Positions 21,547-33,730 of a stretch of DNA of 64,000 nucleotides are shown here, in pieces; position 1 is the stretch's first letter; each line of letters opens with the position of its first letter. The notes under the pieces were generated by a model. That model saw only the letters and a program-made list of their open reading frames with translations. It was not told the origin of the DNA and searched no databases. The stretch comes from Maratus speciosus (lineage: Eukaryota; Arthropoda; Arachnida; Araneae; Salticidae): NCBI GenBank assembly GCA_963932465.1, contig OZ010790.1:345117087-345181086 (forward strand). The letters run 5' to 3'. A program made the position numbers and the translations under genes.

Positions 21547-22116
21547 TTGATATGGAATTTAGAGCAAGACAATTTAATGTGCAAATTAGAAGAACCAATT
21601 GAAATAGATGAACCAATCACAAAAAGAAAAGTATTGTCTATTATTCAGAAAATTTTCGATCCCATCGGATTCACCGCTCCATCAATTCTTGTACCAAAAT
21701 TAATTTTACAAGAGACCTGGAAACAGAAATTAAAATGGGATGAAGAACTACCTGGAAATTTAAAGAAACAATTTACTAATTGGTTGAACAAAATAGGCTT
21801 TTTGAAAGAAATTTATGTCCCTCGATGGTTAAACATAATTCCCGCTAATGAAAACAAAATTTCGTCACACATTTTTTCTGATGCTAGTAAACATGCCTAT
21901 GCCACCTGTGTTTATCTTAGGTGTCAAACGCAAGGGAAAATTAGAGTTCAGTTAGTAAATGCTAGAAGCAGAGTAGCGCCCATCAAAGAATTCACGATAC
22001 CGCGGTTGGAATTGCTCGCATGCCTTATTGGGGCTAGACTCGCCAAATCTGTAACGGATGACTTAAAATTAAAACCAGAAAAGACAACATTTGGAGCGAT
22101 TCATCAACAGCTTTAG
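21547..22116 (+). pseudogene. pol: BEL RT connection and RNase H
   Basis: This is in the same frame as the preceding segment past a stop. IFDPIGFTAPSILVPKL and the following WKQKLKWDEELP form the thumb/connection characteristic of Pao/BEL. HIFSDASKHAYATCVYLR begins RNase H (first Asp in SDAS) and FTIPRLELLACLIGARLA carries the conserved Glu. The frame is lost at about 22087; the remaining RNase H (SDSSTALGWIRR, WRHIPGHLNPADLPSRG) is in the next frame. Confidence 0.85.
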
Positions 22117-23531
22117 GGTGGATACGAAGAGAACAAACCTGGGGTACCTTTGTACATAATCGAGTTTTAGAAATAAGAGATCTTACCAAAATAGAAAATT
22201 GGAGACATATACCTGGACATTTAAATCCGGCTGACCTCCCATCCAGAGGGTGTTCTTTTGAACAATTGAAAAAATCAAGATGGTGGGAGGGTCCCGATTG
22301 GTTATATTTATCAGAAGACCAGTGGCCACAACCAGAAGAATATCCTGATGAAAAAGTCATAAATCAAGAGAAAAGGAAGACAATTCTTACTCTTTTAGAC
22401 AAAGAAGAAACTGATTTTAATCGGTATTATCGATATTTTTCCTCTTACCTAAAAAATGTCAGAATGATTGCTTGGATATATAGATTCTTCAACAACTCGA
22501 AAATGAAAGAAAAAGTTTCAGTTCCTGATATTTCTGTAGATGAGTTTGAAAAGGCTGAAACTATATTGCTACGCTTAATACAAAGAGAATCCTTTTCGGG
22601 CAGAACCGACCCAAAATTGAAATCTTTAAGACCACTGGAAGATAAACACGGTCTCTTAAGAGCCAAAACCAGCATAATTCTTAGAAACGATAGAGAAAAT
22701 TTTCGTTATGTTATAATCCTTCCTTCTAAACATCCAGTTGTTTTAAGATTAATTTATGAGAAACATATAGAAAGACATCATGCTGGAGTTAGCAATCTAA
22801 TGGCTGAGCTTAGAGAACATTTTTGGATATTAAAATCAAGGAAATGTATCAGAAATGTTCTTAGACAATGTGTTAAGTGTCAAAGATTCCAAACACCCAG
22901 AACAGAGGTCGAACCAGGAATCCCACCTGAAGACAGAATCAGAGATGCAGCTATATTTGAAGTGGTGGGAGTCGATTTAGCCGGTCCTCTATACCTTGCC
23001 GATGGTTCAAAGGTGTGGATAGCTTTATTCACCTGTGCTGTCTATCGAGCGGTACACTTCGAGTTGATAACATCTTTATCAGCTGAATGCTTTATGCAGT
23101 CCCTAAAAAGATTTATCGCACGGCGAGGCAGACCTTGCATAATTTACTCCGACAATGGGAAAAATTTTGTTGGCACTAGCAGAGCACTTTCCAGTGTAGA
23201 TTGGGAAGCCATAAGAGCCTTAGCCTCTATACAGAAGATAAGATGGAAGTTTAATCCCCCTGCAGCACCATGGTGGGGAGGATGGTGGGAGCGCCTTGTG
23301 CGGATGGTAAAGGAAATTTTAAGAAAAGTTTTGGGTCGCGCCTCATTAAATTACGGAGAACTGAGCACAATACTCTGTGATTGTGAACAAATTATCAATT
23401 CGAAATCGATCACATACATCTCCGAAGATAATCGAGATCCTGAACCCTTAACACCATTGATGTTCCTTCAAGAACTGCCTACATCCGGCGTCCCGGATGC
23501 TTATTTCAGAAGTGCACATTCACAGAAATAA
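22088..23531 (+). pseudogene. pol: BEL RNase H end and integrase, C-terminally truncated
   Basis: The open frame begins with the RNase H tail. It then contains an HHCC zinc-binding module (IYEKHIERHHAGVSNL ... CIRNVLRQCVKCQRF) and a complete-looking DDE core: GVDLAGPLYLADG (Asp), IIYSDNGKNFVG (Asp) and APWWGGWWERLVRMVKE (Glu). The integrase would insert the cDNA into chromosomes. The frame ends at 23529 shortly after PEPLTPLMFLQELP, so the C-terminal domain normally found after integrase in BEL polyproteins is missing. This catalytic segment is the least damaged part of the element. Confidence 0.88.
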
Positions 23532-23639
23532 AGTGCTTTGATTGGTTAAATGAATTTCGTCACTACCAGCAAATGTTTGTTTACTTTCACAGCAGTTCTG
23601 CCGCCGCCTAAAATACGCGGTTATCTGAATAAATACACG

Positions 23640-24465
23640 CTAAAAGATAGTTACGATAGTATAGTTTTTTAATTAAGATATAAATTTTAATTGTAGAGTC
23701 AGAAATTAGTTATTCACATGCAATTACATGCCATTTTTAATAATTCTATGCCAATTGCATGTCGCCGATAAGCAATGCTACTTTTAATGGCAGAATATTT
23801 TTTTAATAGTTTAAAATTAAAATTTTCTGTTTAAATGACTTTTTTTAAACATAATTGTATTGCAGTAACATGTGATTTTGACGAATGAAATTCTTGATGA
23901 AGATAGAATTATTTAGTATATTAAAAGTATTTTAACTTTATCTATTCTTAAAAAAAAAGAAAAAGAAAAAAAAAGCATTGCTTTCGCTTAAAAGAAAAAA
24001 AATTACTTCCATTACTTATTATGTGGCTTTCACACCATAAGTTAAGGCATTATTTCTTTTTTTTAAGCTCTTATTCAAATTGATTTCACTTCCTTTTTGT
24101 TGATTGTCACTCATTTTATTAGCAAGTTAACTTACATATAGCATTTCTGCCATCTATTTAGAAATATCTTAACTAATAGCGCACTAGTATTTTAAAATTA
24201 AAGTATATATTTTAATATATTTTTTTAATGTGTTTAATTTGTAGTCAGAAATTAGTTATTTACATGCCACATATAAGAAATAATACATGTCAATTGCATG
24301 TCATAGATAGCAATGCTGCTTTTAATCTCAAAATATTCTGAACAGATTCTCTTTAAAAAAAAAATAATAATAATAATACTTCCATTACTTATTATACAAT
24401 CGTGTATTTTTCACAACATAAGTTAAGGAATTCGTTCTTTTTTTTAGCTCATATTCACGTTAGCT
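23640..24465. repeat. Pair of diverged direct repeats (~270-450 bp)
   Basis: AGTCAGAAATTAGTTATT with CACATGC recurs at 23698 and 24244, followed in both by CAATTGCATGTC, AGCAATGCTnCTTTTAAT, TACTTCCATTACTTATTAT and CATAAGTTAAGG. This could be remnants of one repeat family inserted twice, or an old duplication. There is no terminal TG..CA, so I do not call LTRs. Confidence 0.5.
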
Positions 24466-24479
24466 CACGATAAACAGAC

Positions 24480-24745
24480 AAAACACGCGATTTTTTCTTT
24501 CCTAATCGACAAAATTTGTGATTTTTGTGCTCACGATCGACGAAAATCGCAATTTTCCCCATTGCAAAGTGACGAAATTCGCGAATTTTTCTTCCGACTT
24601 ACGAAACTCACAATTTTTCGGCAGCTGATGAACAAAACTTGCAATTTTTCTGTGCATCATCAACAAAATTGACAATTTTTTCGTGCCCGATCAATGAAAT
24701 TAGCGTTTTTTCCGCGCCCGACCAGCGATGACAGCGATGACCACC
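24480..24745. repeat. 33-bp minisatellite, about 8 degenerate units (first locus)
   Basis: Units of the form CGTGCCCGATCAACAAAATT + CGCGATTTTTC occur head to tail. The same unit forms the array at 34821-35270, 10 kb away. Confidence 0.7.
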
Positions 24746-24869
24746 TCTCAGCTTTCGCTTTAGAGTGTTAGTGCAATCCCGAGGGGTAGACCACATCCAC
24801 TCCTCCCGACTCTCTACCAGAGTCTGAGAGGAAGCGTAGGGTCCCTGATCAAGCTGCTGAGATTTATTT

Positions 24870-25215
24870 CGGTTACTGTGAGATTTACAATTACAATCAC
24901 AATTGGTTACCCAATTTTTCTGGGCGAACCGAAGATTTCACATCGAGATATATGACTGTATGTAGTGATTACATGAGGATCATTTTACCTAATGTGATTG
25001 CATAATTGTTTACAATTTTCTTGGATATATATACGTCACAGTACATTTAACATGACAATTAGAAACACATTACAACACAATATCAAACACCTACTATTTA
25101 CATGACTGTATGTAGTGATTCATTTTAATGTGATTGCATAATTTAAATTACTTGATGTTTACATAAACAATCACAATTGGCTGCCCTATTATTTCAGGGC
25201 GAGCCAGAAAAAAAA
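24870..25215. repeat. Diverged direct repeat pair downstream of the ORF1 element
   Basis: AATCACAATTGGTTACCC then CTGGGCGAACC (about 24895) and AATCACAATTGGCTGCCC then CAGGGCGAGCC (about 25170) match, as do the GACTGTATGTAGTGATT blocks at 24953 and 25105. They lie on the 3' side of the minus-strand ORF1, where ORF2 would be expected, and may be its 3'-flanking repeats. Confidence 0.45.
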
Positions 25216-25421
25216 CGTTTTTTTTTAGTTATTAATACTAAATGTCTAGATATTAAACATGAATTGGGTTCCAAGTACCCACAGCTCCTGCTAAGAACAT
25301 AAGTTATTGTTATGAAATGTTACTCATAGTTCTTAATGAAAGTTTTAAAAAGTCTGTTTGTACAGTTATTATTTACAGAGGCTGAGGTCACCCAGGAACT
25401 CGCTTATAGTTTTACAAGTTC

Positions 25422-27461
25422 TTAGTATGGAGATAGCCATGCATCAGACCCAGAAAAAGCTCTTCTTTCTGCCAAATGGGACTGATAAATAGGGCACTTG
25501 CTGGAGTCCGCGGTATGTCTAAAATAGTTTTCTAAGTTGAAACAGTTCGTGCAACGGTGCTGGGACGAAACTTTGGCAAAGGGACAAGTTGATGTTTGAT
25601 GGCCCCTTGAGCACTTCGTGCAGATGGGCTCTCTTTTGCAGTTATACGAGGTATGTCCATACAATTGGCACTTTGAACATCTAATTATTGGACGGTAAGG
25701 TCGAATGCTGCACTTGTTGAGACCTATACAAATGGTCCTTTGAGCTAGAAGGTTCTGTGCCGCTGTTACTTCTAAGTTTACTACCATATGATAGTTATTT
25801 GAGTATTCCTTTTTTAGTATCTTTTCTATTGTTATATTATTATCTGTTGATTTCTCTGTTAGGTATGTGACAATGTTTTCCGGGGTAGTTGTAGTAGGTA
25901 TCCCTGTTATTATTGGCCTCTTTTGATTAGTTAGCTTTATTGTAATTTCTGTTTTGTTTGTTATTTCCGGGTATTTTTCAATTATTTTCAATAATTGATC
26001 TGTGTTACTGTCCGTGTCTGATTTTAGAATTAGTGTATTGAATTGTCGAGCTAATCTACAGTTAATCAGAGGGACATCCACCTCCTTTGCAAGTATTTCG
26101 TTCAATGTTGCCTTGAGTTTATGTATTGTTTCCTGTCTTGATATTAATTTTATTAATATTGATGAGTTAGATAGTTTCTGTGGGAAGATACTAGCTTGCT
26201 GAACCATATTTACGTCTCCATCCATCGGGCACAACCTGTTTCTCGGTGCCAGGTTCTGTGTTAATATATTTTCAATATTCTTCAGACTATTGGCAAAGCG
26301 AGCCATTTGTGTTTCTACGGAGTTTTTAATTTTTATTTCCTTTCCTTTGTCTTCTGTCTGTGCTGCTTTTTCTTTTGTGTGTTGTCTTGTTGTTTTCAAT
26401 TTTCTGTTCAAATTTTTAATTTCATCTTTTAAGTTATCAATCAGTTGGTCTTCGTTATGTAATGTTTCCTTTGCCACTGAGTCCTTTAATTTTTTATTTT
26501 CTCTGCGCAGCTCCTGCATTTAAATTTCTAGTTTTTCTTCTACCTGTAGACTACTTTTCAACTTCGTTGTCAACCCAGCATTCTGTATCCTTAGTTCATC
26601 TAGTTCGCGTTTTAGATCTTCTCTTGCAGAGACGCCTGCAGTATTTTTCCCACTGAATTGTTTTAGTTGTTTTTCATCTCTTATTGCTTTTAGGAATATT
26701 ATTTCCAGATAGTTTTTTGCTTCTTCTGTTCTGCCTCTTGATTTACTTTTTGTTACGGCTTCGTATTCTTGGACGAGTTGTTGTACAGAAAGATTCTCCA
26801 GAGGTTGTTTGTTCTTGTTGACCTCTTTTCCGGTTATTTGTAAGTTCTTGTTTGCTCTCTTTTGTTTTATTACTTCTGTATCTGGCAAGTAAATCAGTAG
26901 TTGCATTTGATCTTGTATGAAAGACCATACGTCATCTTCTCCGGGTATTTGACGCAATGACATCATTATTTCGTCTAAGTCGGCCAGTTCATCACCTGTC
27001 ATCGAATCAAGCAGTTTTAACAGTTCTGTGTTGTTTGCCTGATAGAATGGGATGTTTTCAGGGTTATTTGTTAAGAGCGCTTCTGCTTGTTGAAGCTGGT
27101 ATTCCAAGAATTGTATCATTCTCCTTGTTTTTTCTTGTGATTGAGGAGTTGTCTGTGGCATTTGTTCCCTGGTTGTATTTATCATCTTTTCAATTTCGTT
27201 TGATATTTCTTTGGATTTAATATTATAGTACAGACTCTTGTCATACTCTCCATTTTCTATTGCTATTGTGTGGTCGAGTTGTCTTATTAATCGTTCCTTG
27301 GAGTATTCATAACTCTCTGGATGAGTCCTTCTAATTTCCTCCATTATCTGCTTAATTTCCGGACTTGTAATGTATGCCGTACTTAGTGTTGGGCCAACAT
27401 ATATCGGTTGACTATCGGTGAGTGTCTTAATTCTTGAACTTTTCGTTTTATCAACGTCCAT
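25422..27461 (-). pseudogene. Non-LTR retrotransposon ORF1 (gag-like, CCHC knuckles), ORF2 absent
   Basis: Two frames, 27461-26520 (313 codons) and 26519-25422 (365 codons), are in the same register and separated only by one TAA, so they were one protein of about 679 residues. The N-terminal half is charged and helical, and coiled-coil runs span the stop (ELRRENKKLKDSV; LNRKLKTTRQ). Next comes an RNA-binding fold-like part (IITGIPTT...ENIVTYLTEK, then ...MVVNLEVTAAQNLLAQR). It leads directly into CSKCQLYGHTSYNC, CTKCSRGHQTSTC and a third C-x2-C...C cluster. This order resembles the ORF1 of Jockey/R1/I-type LINEs, a nucleic-acid-binding chaperone for element RNA. No endonuclease/RT ORF2 follows within the 2 kb downstream. 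The start at 27461 is the first ATG after upstream stops. Confidence 0.7.
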
Positions 27462-27784
27462 TTTTCTTTTTGTGTTGGTCTGATTTAAGAGAATTTGTGA
27501 GTGAATATCTTGACTATTCGTTGATATTTATTAATTTTCAGAAAGCTAAACTTATTATTATTTAAAAGCTAATTATGTCTCAACAAACTTTTATAGATAT
27601 ATTTCTCTCTACGATTTTTGGATAATATATTTTATAAGGTAAGCAGCGAACCGGGCAAAGCCGCGCCCCGCACACGGAAATAGAAATAAAGGGAAAATAG
27701 AACAGACTGCAGCAAAAATCGGTGATTGAAACCACCGGAAATGACGAAGATAAACCTTTAGTGGAAATTGTAAATGGGGTTTTT

Positions 27785-27804
27785 GTTTAAGGGGGGGGGG
27801 GGGA
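27785..27804. repeat. G-rich homopolymer and purine-rich run
   Basis: A run of about 13 G is followed by A-rich purine sequence to about 27875. A similar C-run (about 21) lies at 28571-28590. Region 27880-29945 otherwise shows no gene or repeat I can support. Confidence 0.7.
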
Positions 27805-28149
27805 ATAAAATAAAATAATAAAAAAAAGGAAGAAGAAGAAATTTTGAATAAAAAGAAGTGATGGGGGTAAATTTGGAAGAAATTCTAATCTGAGTAATTA
27901 CTGAAGCTTGCTCATGAACGAAATGTTGCTCCCGGTGCTAAGAATAATAATAAGTCAAAAACTATCAATATGGTATGTATGTTATAATAGATATTAGTAA
28001 TATAAATGCACAGTTATAAGTAAATTATTTACGGATATGCTCTCGAGAAGGGACTGTAACTAATTGTAAGGATATTTTGCAAAGCAGACAGCAATGACAG
28101 AAATAACTGAGGCAGTCGGAAGCAGCAAATACCAAAGCTTACCATGATT

Positions 28150-29945
28150 AACTTAAAAATTGAGCTCCAATGCTGCACTTGAGCTGAAAAGTTATTTTAA
28201 GGGATAAATTAAAATCTGACAAGCAGTGCCCGTGGGAAGAAATGTCAGTAAAATGTGCTAGGGTTTTGTTTTCTTTGATTTGGTGAAAAAAGAACGATTC
28301 CTTGCAAAACCTAATATTGAATACGGTAAAAGGGACAAAATTGAAGATTAGGAGGAGGGAGGGGGGAAGTAAAATGGGGAACAAACTGAGCTCGCAATAT
28401 CTGTCAGTTTGATTTGCAACTTGGGTATATTTGGTTGAAAACTAGAAAAGTTGAAAAAGTCAACCCTTTAAGTGTCAACTCGGAAAAATTATTTTATATG
28501 TGTACTAGAATTGTTTTGAAGAGTTGTTTCCAAAAATATAATTTGTTTGTTGCTACGGTAATTTTTTTAGCCCCCCCCCCCCCCCCCCGCGTTAGATTTA
28601 GAGTTAAACTGATAGCACAGTTAGCAGGCCCGGGAAATTTCTGCATGGAACGAACTTTTCCTAAGCGCCAATTCATTTTTGTAGGGCCAAAAATAACCGA
28701 TTATGGTCCTTTTAGTGAAAAAAATTGCTTAAAAACGCTTTAAACTGTAATAACTTTATGGAGTTCGTAAACGTTAACGTAACCTCGTAAACGTTAAGTA
28801 ACATAATTTTCAGTTTGGAATTTTAAAGATCTTTATTTTAAGGTATTATGTGTGGGGGTGCTAAGAGTTAAATGTAGTAGTAAGACCCCTCAGTTGGAGG
28901 AATTGTGTTTAAGTTATAGTAGGGAAGGTCTCCTAAGACATGAAAAGTATATTGTAGTAATGTATAAGGTTTATAATAGCTATTTTGTATTATAGAAGCT
29001 AAGAATACCCGCAGAAAAGATTTAAATCCCATGATGCACTGCCTGGAACACGTTTTAATAGATAGTGTCCAACTGCCTCTCGACCAACTGTATGTCTTAC
29101 TTAAAAGAACAAGTTTTATAGTATTTGTGGAAACAGCAGTGGGTATTAATAAAATGTTGGTTTAATTTATGTTCTTTCAGTAAGAGATTATTTTCTGTAT
29201 GCCACTACTGGTTGATCTGAGCGTAACTCTGAGTAGGATTGCACTCTAATATTAAATATATTCAGAGATAAAAATATTTTAATTATTTGTAGATAGTTTT
29301 AATGTGTGGCAATGGCTACTGGTAACTCTCTATATCTAGTATTATCTTTTATTTAAAAGAAAATTCATAGATAATAATTAGCTAAAGAATTATTCATCTG
29401 TTGGCAACAATTAGCTTTGCTTCTACATATTTTAGTATCTTTAATTTGAAAGAGATATGAAAAGATGTGCCCTTAGTATTGCAACGGATCCTTTTCAGCA
29501 TCCAAACAACTCAACACTGGCTCTGAAAATTAGTTTCGAAATGAGATTTAAGAAGAAACCAGCAGCCATCTTGAATCAAAAAATTTTACAAAAATGCAAA
29601 TTTTCATACGCTCAGAAAATACACTTATAAGCTATTTAAATTCATATAAGACATAACCACACATTCCTTGGAATGTCTACTTTGCATACATACCAAATCT
29701 ATTAAGTTTTCAATTAGGAAAGTATTAATTATCTAATAATTTGTAAATGCCACTTCCCATGTATTTCTATGAGAGCCGATCTTCATCTTTAAAAAAAGGG
29801 AAAATCCCCTATCCGCCATGTTGGCCCGAAAACCAGAAAATATGTGCAACTTCATGATACTCTAATAGATATTAATTTAAAGTATTTCATTACAACAATG
29901 GGGGCGGAGGAAACTTTAACCCCTTCTACAAGTGTGAAAAATAGT
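28150..29945. other. Intergenic stretch, nothing recognised
   Basis: The small ORFs at 28148-28384 (-) and 28414-28743 (+) lack motifs, and the latter reads through the C-run as polyproline. No TIRs or arrays were seen. The sequence around 29757 (CCCATGTATTTCTATGAGAG) is weakly echoed at 33778, on the other side of the 3.8-kb insertion. Confidence 0.35.
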
Positions 29946-30089
29946 TGTAAAGCATACAGTGGCGCACCCAGGATTTTATCTTGGAGGGGGCCGAACATTG
30001 GCAGCGAAACAAAATAAAATTAGTGGGGGGCAAAATTTCTCAAGTTTTGATTGCAGTAGGAAATTACAAGGAGACATTCATTAATCATA

Positions 30090-31629
30090 CAGTGCTGGAA
30101 AAAATTATAAAGCCGATAGAAAAATTTACAAAAGTCAAAAGGAATGGAATTGTTGATAACGCAAATTCTATTTTCATTTTCATGACAACATCGCAATAAT
30201 ACGCATAAAGTTTGTTTAGAAAAATTGAAGAGGGAACATGAATTATGCTAATTTCTTACAACCAATAAAAAACAACGTGGAAATAACTATAAAGCCGGTG
30301 GTTCTAGCCTCATTTGGCATAACGCCAGACTTGAGAAAGCAGATTGCCAGGAAAGCTTAGGTAAATTTAAACGTGTTACGTGCATTCATTTTGTATTTGG
30401 TGTGTTTAATACAATGCGAAGAGGAAAAAAGTTATCCGATGGTGAACTAATTAAAATTTTAACTTTAAATGAAGCTGGAATGTCTGGTTCTAATATTTCA
30501 AGAAAAATAGGAAGGTTCAAGGCTGCAGTAAACAGTTTTCTCAGAAATTCCGAAGATTACGGCAGTAAGAAGCGTACAGGAAGACCGAAATCCTTAACTG
30601 TAAGGCAATCAAGACAAATCCGGGAGTTAGCTTGCGGACAAAAAATGTCGTCTGCCCAAATTCAAGAACAGTTACAATTACCATGTACAAACCGAACGGT
30701 AAGAAATGTTTTAAGTAACAATCCCATTTTTCAATTAAAAAAATTTAAAGGAAATCCCCTCTTTATAAGCATCACAAAAATGCTCGTTTAGACTTTGCAC
30801 GAAAACATTTAACCGAAGGCACAAATTGGAGGGATGTTGCCTTTTCCGATGAAAAGAAATTTAATTTCGATGGAATCGACGGCTATAAATTCTTTTGGTA
30901 TGATTTACGACAAGAACCTCATATTTTTTCAAAACGTCAATTTGGAGGTGGCTCGTTAATGGTTTGAGCTGCATTTTCTGCCTGTGGAGCCACTCCAATT
31001 GTTTTCATGCATAACAAAATGAATTCAGTTATATATCAAGATATGTTAGGAGATAATTTATTACCCATTGCTCCTCTTATAACTTCAGGAGACTGGACAT
31101 TTCAGCAGACAAAGCTTCCTCTCATGTTTCGAAGTCAACTAAATCTTGGCTGGAAGTTAATCAGGTGAAATGCCTTCAATGGCCAGCTCGTAGCCCTGAT
31201 CCGAATGTAACAGAAAATCTTTGGAGGAATTTTAGCCCGAAATGTTTACAAAATGGACGACAATTCAATTTAAAGTTAGATTTGATGAATGCTATTAAAA
31301 ACTGCTGGAACAATAGTGATGCAAATACTTTGTGTCGTCTGATGCATTCATAGAACAAGAGACTAGTCAAAGTCATCGAAGAAAAGGGTCTCACATCGAT
31401 TTTTGATGAAATACATGTATCGACTTTATAATTGTTTCCAACTTTCTTTGTGCAGAAAATTTTCTTAAGTCAATTAACATTTATTAATGTAGTTATTAAT
31501 TTATTTATTTTTTCTTTACTTCCTTGTAGCATATAATATACAGTATGTATGAAATTTCATAAATGTTACATCTTTTGTTTTTTAATGAAATCATATTTTC
31601 AAGTGGCTTTATAATTTTTTCCAGCACTG
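30090..31629 (+). mobile_element. Tc1/mariner-type element, 1540 bp
   Basis: The termini CAGTGCTGGAAAAAATTATA and its inverse (TATAATTTTTTCCAGCACTG) give TIRs of about 25 bp flanked by TA (30088-30089; 31630-31631), the invariant target of the superfamily. It encodes the broken transposase at 30402-31430 and is inserted in the 29957-33722 element. Confidence 0.88.
30402..31431 (+). pseudogene. Tc1-like transposase, frameshifted
   Basis: The first 129 codons hold the paired-like HTH DNA-binding region (LSDGELIKILTLNEAGMSG, KRTGRPKSLTVRQSR, then a second HTH around SSAQIQEQLQLP). A shift near 30755 moves the frame to LDFARKHLTEGTNWRDVAFS followed by DEKKFNFDG (first catalytic Asp). TGA at about 30965 replaces the Trp of GSLMVW. 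Another shift near 31110 precedes DKASSH, which stands for the DNAPxH motif (second Asp). WPARSPDPNVTENLW then carries the third acidic residue, Glu. The C-terminal end (NKRLVKVIEEKGL) lies beyond a further TAG. All three catalytic residues can still be located, so decay is moderate. It would excise and insert the element at TA. Confidence 0.88.
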
Positions 31630-33730
31630 TAAAATTACTGCAATTAATTCAGTATCAATTAATTGGTTATTTATTTTAATTAAAATTATTATACTTAAAG
31701 TTTAATTTTATTAATAATTTTAAAAAGTACTAATTTTTGAATGCGCAGAAGTTAAACATTTAAAGGCCTCATAAATAAACATTTATAGAATTTCCCATTT
31801 ATATCTATCTGATTGTCAGACATATTGTAGTTTAAGAAAAATATCCAAAATAGCTTTGACGAGATGAATTATTGGATGCAAATTTTTGGGCTAGTTCATT
31901 TAAATTTAACTCTACACTCAGAATTGTATGGGAATTAATAAACTAATAGAGAATTTAGTCTCTTGTGGGGTATGGCAGTAAATTCTTGTAGAGGCATTGT
32001 CTCTAATCATGTAAAGGGTAGATGCCCCTACAGCCTCCGTGGCTTAACCGACTATGGGGCCGAGTTAAATGGATAAAAAAATTACTTCAAAAATTCAATA
32101 AAATTCAATTAAAAACATTGTTACACATAAAATCTTTTTTTTTTTTTTACAAAGTTCTTGAATTACTTCAGTCGCAGTTACATTATTCTCTCTGTGTATA
32201 TATAACAAAGCCAGCCCATTTAATCTTGATTCTGTCATTGTGGATTTTAAGTAAGTTTTTAAAATGTGTAATGTCAAAAATTACATTTCGCTGAGACAGA
32301 TTGTAACGGGAAGTGTTGCAAATATCTTTAGTTATTTGTAGGTGTTGGGGTACAACATTTTGTCACATTTCGAAACTGCTTCAATGGCATTCTTGCATAG
32401 AGTTATTCAAAGATATTTTTCAAATTTTCTGTAGGTGAACTTGAATTCGGCATTCAAAATTTCTGAATTGTAGAAAGTAAATCATGCATATAAAATTCAC
32501 ACAATTGACGAAAACCTTTTATTTCACTAGCTGCTGGGGCACTTTTTCCATTATGTAGAAAAAAATAAAAATGTTGCGGTGCCGAGTGAAACATCCATTA
32601 AGTTGTAAATTCTCAAGGGCCTTCTTCCAATTATTATAACTTTGCGTAACCAACTACCCAGCTGCTTCCGATTTAGATTGTCCAACGTTAGGAGGTGCAA
32701 AAAATACGCAATATTTACAACGTGCACTATTTTCAACTTGAGAATACACCAGCCAAGTATATTTTTTAAACCATGTGTATTGAAAACTTTGTGTAAGGAG
32801 ATACTATTCTTCATGGTTACCCGATGGCTTTGACGGATTTGCGGCTATGGAAACGGAATCCAAATCGGTATTTATAGTGTTAATAACGTCATTACTACTA
32901 GCATTTAAATCATTCCTTTTTTATATTTTGAAATAATTCAATTTCAAAAGAATATTTTACAAATTTAATTTGCAAATGTCACTGAAGAGTTTCCAAGCAG
33001 ATTAGTTTTAACAGCTGAAAAACTTGTTTGAAGATTAATATATGATTGTCAATAAAGTCACTGCAAAATAGCCATGTAAAATACAAAATAAATTTTTGTG
33101 TAACATTTGTGTACTCGCATATAACTCTGTATGGTATTCCAAGTCCAAGCAAAAGAAAAAGGATGGGTAAGGATGCAACCGAGCCAAGTGAGTGTTTTGC
33201 ACTATAATGATCCAAACCGAAGTTCACTATATTACATCTGGTCCTTCTGAATCTAGACGCTGGATCTCAATTGTTCGACTGGGAGAAACTTGAAACAAAC
33301 ATGATTCAGCTTTAATCACCAAAAAGATGTCTTTTTTTTGTGGTGATAGCTTTCTTTGTAACTTTCTGTTTTCATTCTCGCAATTAAAAAAAAAAAATTC
33401 TAAAACTGCATGCAATAATGGGGAAAATACTGTTGAAGTCTTTTTTTTAACTGCATGGTAGCATTGCAGTGTAGCCAGCCGTGTAATGAGAATTACCAAT
33501 GATATATAGAAATGTGGTTTCAAGCAAACCCGTTTCTCTAGTTGCATATCTTTGAAATTTGCTGGGGAGACCCGGGTATTTATAGGGCGTCAATTAACTT
33601 TTTACACAAACGCACACATACGAAAAATGAACTTTGTTCTCGTAAATATTTTACTAGTGTTTTTTCCCTTTTCTCTTGGAGGGGGCCAGGGCCCCCTGGC
33701 CCCCTCCCTGGGTGAGCCACTGAAAGCATA

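Larger units (their letters stand above)
18796..23531 (+). mobile_element. Degenerate Pao/BEL LTR retrotransposon (internal region)
   Basis: The order gag - CCHC zinc knuckle - aspartic protease - reverse transcriptase - RNase H - integrase is typical of BEL/Pao. The frame is broken by stops or shifts at about 19431-19505, 20921, 21131, 21544 and 22087. The integrase part stops early at 23529, before the usual C-terminal domain. I could not identify flanking LTRs or a primer-binding site. The lack of a 3' end and the adjacent unrelated repeats indicate truncation. It is an old, non-functional copy. Confidence 0.88.
29957..33722. mobile_element. TIR element with perfect 8-bp target duplication (hAT-type), 3.77 kb
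   Basis: The left end CAGTGGCGCACCCAGG and the right end CCTGGGTGAGCCACTG are inverted repeats. AAAGCATA flanks both sides exactly (29949-29956, 33723-33730). The CAGTGG start and 8-bp duplication point to hAT. No transposase is recognisable in the 2.2 kb not occupied by the nested Tc1; minus-strand ORFs at 32979-33547 have no known motif. Subterminal GGGGGCC/GGCCCCC palindromes lie near the right end. Confidence 0.75.

Noticed and set aside
23640..24465. Direct repeats after the BEL integrase as possible LTRs
   Set aside because: They lie on one side of the element only, lack TG..CA ends and differ in length.
26002..27220. Plus-strand ORFs of 64-87 codons
   Set aside because: They are antisense shadows of the ORF1 frame with its zinc knuckles and coiled coils.
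33227..33547. 106-codon minus-strand ORF as a transposase fragment
   Set aside because: No catalytic or DNA-binding motif could be identified, and poly-T/A runs contribute much of it.
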